A DNA stretch of 64,000 nt from CAZXYS01 sp964645005 (lineage in GTDB: Bacteria > Bacteroidota > Ignavibacteria > Kapaibacteriales > UBA2268), in contig CAZXYS010000004.1 in NCBI GenBank assembly GCA_964645005.1, positions 62,001-126,000 of the forward strand, read 5' to 3'. The notes under the pieces are model-generated. The model was given only the letters and a program-made list of their open reading frames with translations. It ran no database searches and was not told the origin of the DNA. Below are positions 62,062-64,000 of this stretch, one piece after another. How positions within the stretch are numbered: the first letter of the stretch is position 1; each line of letters starts with the position of its first letter. The translations under genes and the position numbers were made by a program.

Positions 62062-62229
62062 TTTGTCTATTCTCTCTTACTTATGGGACAAGCTCATGGG
62101 GATGGTACAGACAGTTAAAATAACTGATCGAGACGGAACCGTTAACAGTTCGCAGTAAACCATTCACCGTTAACCGCTATGAAAAATTATTACTTTAAAA
62201 TTATATTTCGGCTTCAATAACGAAAAACA

Positions 62230-63333
62230 TTGCTCGACACTGATAAAAAAATAATTCACATCGATATGGACGCCTTCTTTGCCTCGGCAGAGCAAAGAGA
62301 GCGCCCCGAACTGCGCGGCAAGCCCGTTGCCGTCGGCGGACACAAGCGAAGAGGTGTCATCGCCGCCGCCAGCTATGAAGCCAGAAAGTACGGCGTTCGG
62401 TCCGCTATGCCGGCAGGGCTGGCGCTGAAGAAATGTCCCGATCTTATCATTGTCCACGGGCACGGCGAACTATATGTAGAGATATCGAAGCAGATCAACG
62501 AAATCTTTTGGGAATACACCGATATTATTGAAAAAGTCTCTATCGATGAAGCTTATCTCGATGTGACTGTCAATAAGCAGGGAATTCCTTCAGCGACGAT
62601 TATTGCCAAAGAAATAAAGAAAAAGATCAAGGGAAAGACGCAGTTGAATTCCTCGGCGGGCGTTTCGTTCAATAAATTTCTTGCAAAAGTGGCTTCCGAT
62701 TATGACAAGCCGGACGGGCTCTACGTCATTCCGCCTCAGAAAGCAGAGGAATTTATAGATAATTTGCCGATAGGAAAAATTCCCGGCATCGGCTCAGTCA
62801 CCGAAGAAAAAATGCACGAACTCGGCGTGAAGACCGGCGGCGATATGAAACGATTGACCAAATACCAACTGGAAAGCTCATTCGGGAAGATCGGACTGTA
62901 CTATTATGATCTTATCCGTCTGAATTACAGAAATCCCGTGACCCCCGATCATATCCGCAAGTCCATCGGCGCCGAGAGAACTTTTGAATTCGACCTCAAC
63001 AAAATAGAAGATATGCTCGAAGCCCTGCTGGAAATAGCCCGCAAGATAAGCCGCCGCATGGTAAATAAAGATGTAATGGGCAAAACAGTGACATTGAAAA
63101 TAAAATATCACGATTTTGTGATGAACACTCGCAGCAAGACCGTAAAGCACCTTATCCAAACTGAAACGGAAATTTTCGAGACGGCTAAAGAATTACTGAC
63201 TGTTCCTATCCCGCCTATAAAGCCAGTCAGACTGCTCGGGATCTCTGTTTCCAATCTTAACAACCAGCCGGATAAAGCCATCGCCCAACAGTTAACTTTC
63301 GACTTTTATAAAATAGATAATAAAAATGAATAA
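62230..63333 (+). CDS. dinB: DNA polymerase IV
   Basis: A 367-residue Y-family polymerase. Motifs: IIHIDMDAFFASAEQRERPE with D12 and D14 (metal) and the Phe steric-gate pair, AAASYEARKYGVRSAMP, VSIDEAYLDV with catalytic D106-E107, SAGVSFNKFLAKVASDYDKP, LPIGKIPGIGSVTEEKMHELG and KSIGAERTFEFDL, with a C-terminal little-finger domain and a LTFDFY-type beta-clamp-binding end. It does error-prone bypass synthesis. The start is a TTG (62230), the only sensible start before IIHIDMDAF; no strong ribosome site. No lexA or partner gene is near. Confidence 0.95.
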   Translation: MLDTDKKIIHIDMDAFFASAEQRERPELRGKPVAVGGHKRRGVIAAASYEARKYGVRSAMPAGLALKKCPDLIIVHGHGELYVEISKQINEIFWEYTDIIEKVSIDEAYLDVTVNKQGIPSATIIAKEIKKKIKGKTQLNSSAGVSFNKFLAKVASDYDKPDGLYVIPPQKAEEFIDNLPIGKIPGIGSVTEEKMHELGVKTGGDMKRLTKYQLESSFGKIGLYYYDLIRLNYRNPVTPDHIRKSIGAERTFEFDLNKIEDMLEALLEIARKISRRMVNKDVMGKTVTLKIKYHDFVMNTRSKTVKHLIQTETEIFETAKELLTVPIPPIKPVRLLGISVSNLNNQPDKAIAQQLTFDFYKIDNKNE

Positions 63334-63516
63334 AAGATAATTTATTATTTTTGCCAATAATAATTTATCTCTTTCGTAAATTGAATATATTTCACAAAAG
63401 CAAAAGTCCCCAGAAAATACCCTTTTGTTTAGCAATAAAGTACTAATACAGATTTATAGCGGAATTAATTCAATTTCCGATTAAATAGTTTTATAAATTA
63501 AAAAAGGGTGACTTCT

Positions 63517-64000
63517 ATGTTTAATCACATTTCCAAAATTCTTCTTTTAGCAATTTTTTCAGTCGGAATTTTCACAGCTTGTTCCGATGATGATAATGGC
63601 GGTACAGATGCCCCCGAAGAGTACATTCTTTCTCAAGAGGATCTGAATAATGTCTCTACCGTTATCAGAGATGAGATAACCGGAACAGAATTCGGCGAAG
63701 ATGTTTCCATACCTCACGGGGGACAGGATCTAACTGCTGACGAAACTATCAGACATGTTCTTGCTAATCAGAGTGATCTCTCAAACATCAATGTAGGTAC
63801 AATTATCGTCAAACATACTTACCTTAAAGACGAAAACGATGAAAAAGGTCAACTGCTGGCGACGTTTGCAATGGTAAAGCGCGGCGGCGGCTTTGATCCT
63901 GATAATCAGGATTGGTGGTGGCTAAAAATGCCGAATACCGGCGATATTGATTATGATACTTATCCAAATGGAAATATGGACAAAGCTGCGGCATCAGGAA
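63517..64000 (+). CDS. Lipoprotein with cytochrome P460-like domain (3' truncated by window)
   Basis: ATG at 63517 follows AAGGGTGA. The product begins with a lipoprotein signal, FNHISKILLLAIFSVGIFTA then C22 (TACSDDDNGG), followed by an acidic linker and a section resembling the P460 fold: NVGTIIVKHTYLKDENDEKG, LLATFAMVKRGGGFDPD, DWWWLKMPN. Cytochrome P460 proteins carry a cross-linked haem and oxidise hydroxylamine or reduce NO-type compounds, with a later CXXCH; that part lies beyond the window, so haem binding cannot be checked. Confidence 0.6.
   Translation, partial: MFNHISKILLLAIFSVGIFTACSDDDNGGTDAPEEYILSQEDLNNVSTVIRDEITGTEFGEDVSIPHGGQDLTADETIRHVLANQSDLSNINVGTIIVKHTYLKDENDEKGQLLATFAMVKRGGGFDPDNQDWWWLKMPNTGDIDYDTYPNGNMDKAAASG

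Overview
The window looks like a chromosomal segment of a free-living, Gram-negative member of the Bacteroidota/Chlorobiota side of the FCB superphylum, possibly an Ignavibacteria- or Kapabacteria-like lineage. This is an inference. It rests on six secreted proteins with type IX secretion (T9SS) C-terminal sorting domains, a TonB-dependent receptor paired with a DUF4249-type lipoprotein, a mitochondrial-type citrate synthase, and many Bacteroidota-style lipoproteins. No 16S gene is present to fix the taxonomy.

Layout. 1-2.8 kb: end of an agmatinase-type ureohydrolase, dapD, a small membrane protein and a MEMO-family protein. 2.9-10.4 kb (minus): a run reading PEP-utilising dikinase-like protein, Cache/PAS sensor kinase, receiver protein, an 80-bp inverted-repeat element, CBS protein, SLC13/DASS anion transporter; a second CBS protein diverges from it. 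11.3-14.5 kb: an overlapping pair, RecQ helicase fused to a ComF-like phosphoribosyltransferase plus a DprA-like protein. 14.8-16.3 kb: mraZ-rsmH with an MraZ operator. 16.3-16.95 kb: a relic/repeat patch. 17-19.9 kb (minus): rpmH-rnpA-yidD-yidC. 20-27.5 kb: glutathione peroxidase, bifunctional FTCD, citrate synthase, malate dehydrogenase and small lipoproteins, separated by palindrome-rich spacers. 27.6-41.1 kb: T9SS cargo (RCC1 protein, LamG-esterase, ConA-like protein, double glycoside hydrolase, CXXCH protein), interrupted by an A+T-rich accessory patch (HNH nuclease, Xre-ImmA/IrrE peptidase plus PIN-like protein), a methyltransferase, a membrane protein and a RidA protein. 41.2-45.5 kb (minus): two membrane proteins resembling ECF transporter parts, accA, a glycosyltransferase fusion and tRNA-Ser(GGA). 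45.7-57.5 kb: LD-carboxypeptidase, a giant VWA/T9SS protein, recO, a CNNM/CorC-type protein, gltX, a lipoprotein and an NtrC-type regulator. 57.5-64 kb: an Omp85-like relic, an SRPBCC protein with a second tail after its stop codon, a TonB receptor/lipoprotein pair, dinB and the start of a P460-like lipoprotein.

The two most unusual things seen are (1) palindromic DNA segments inserted in frame in the T9SS sorting-domain coding regions of three genes, with compensating arm changes between two copies, and (2) the RecQ-PRTase/DprA-like pair, which has the composition of a DNA-conflict or DNA-uptake module that I cannot match to a named system. Several dispersed intergenic repeat families and decayed gene ends also mark this genome as rich in small palindromic elements.
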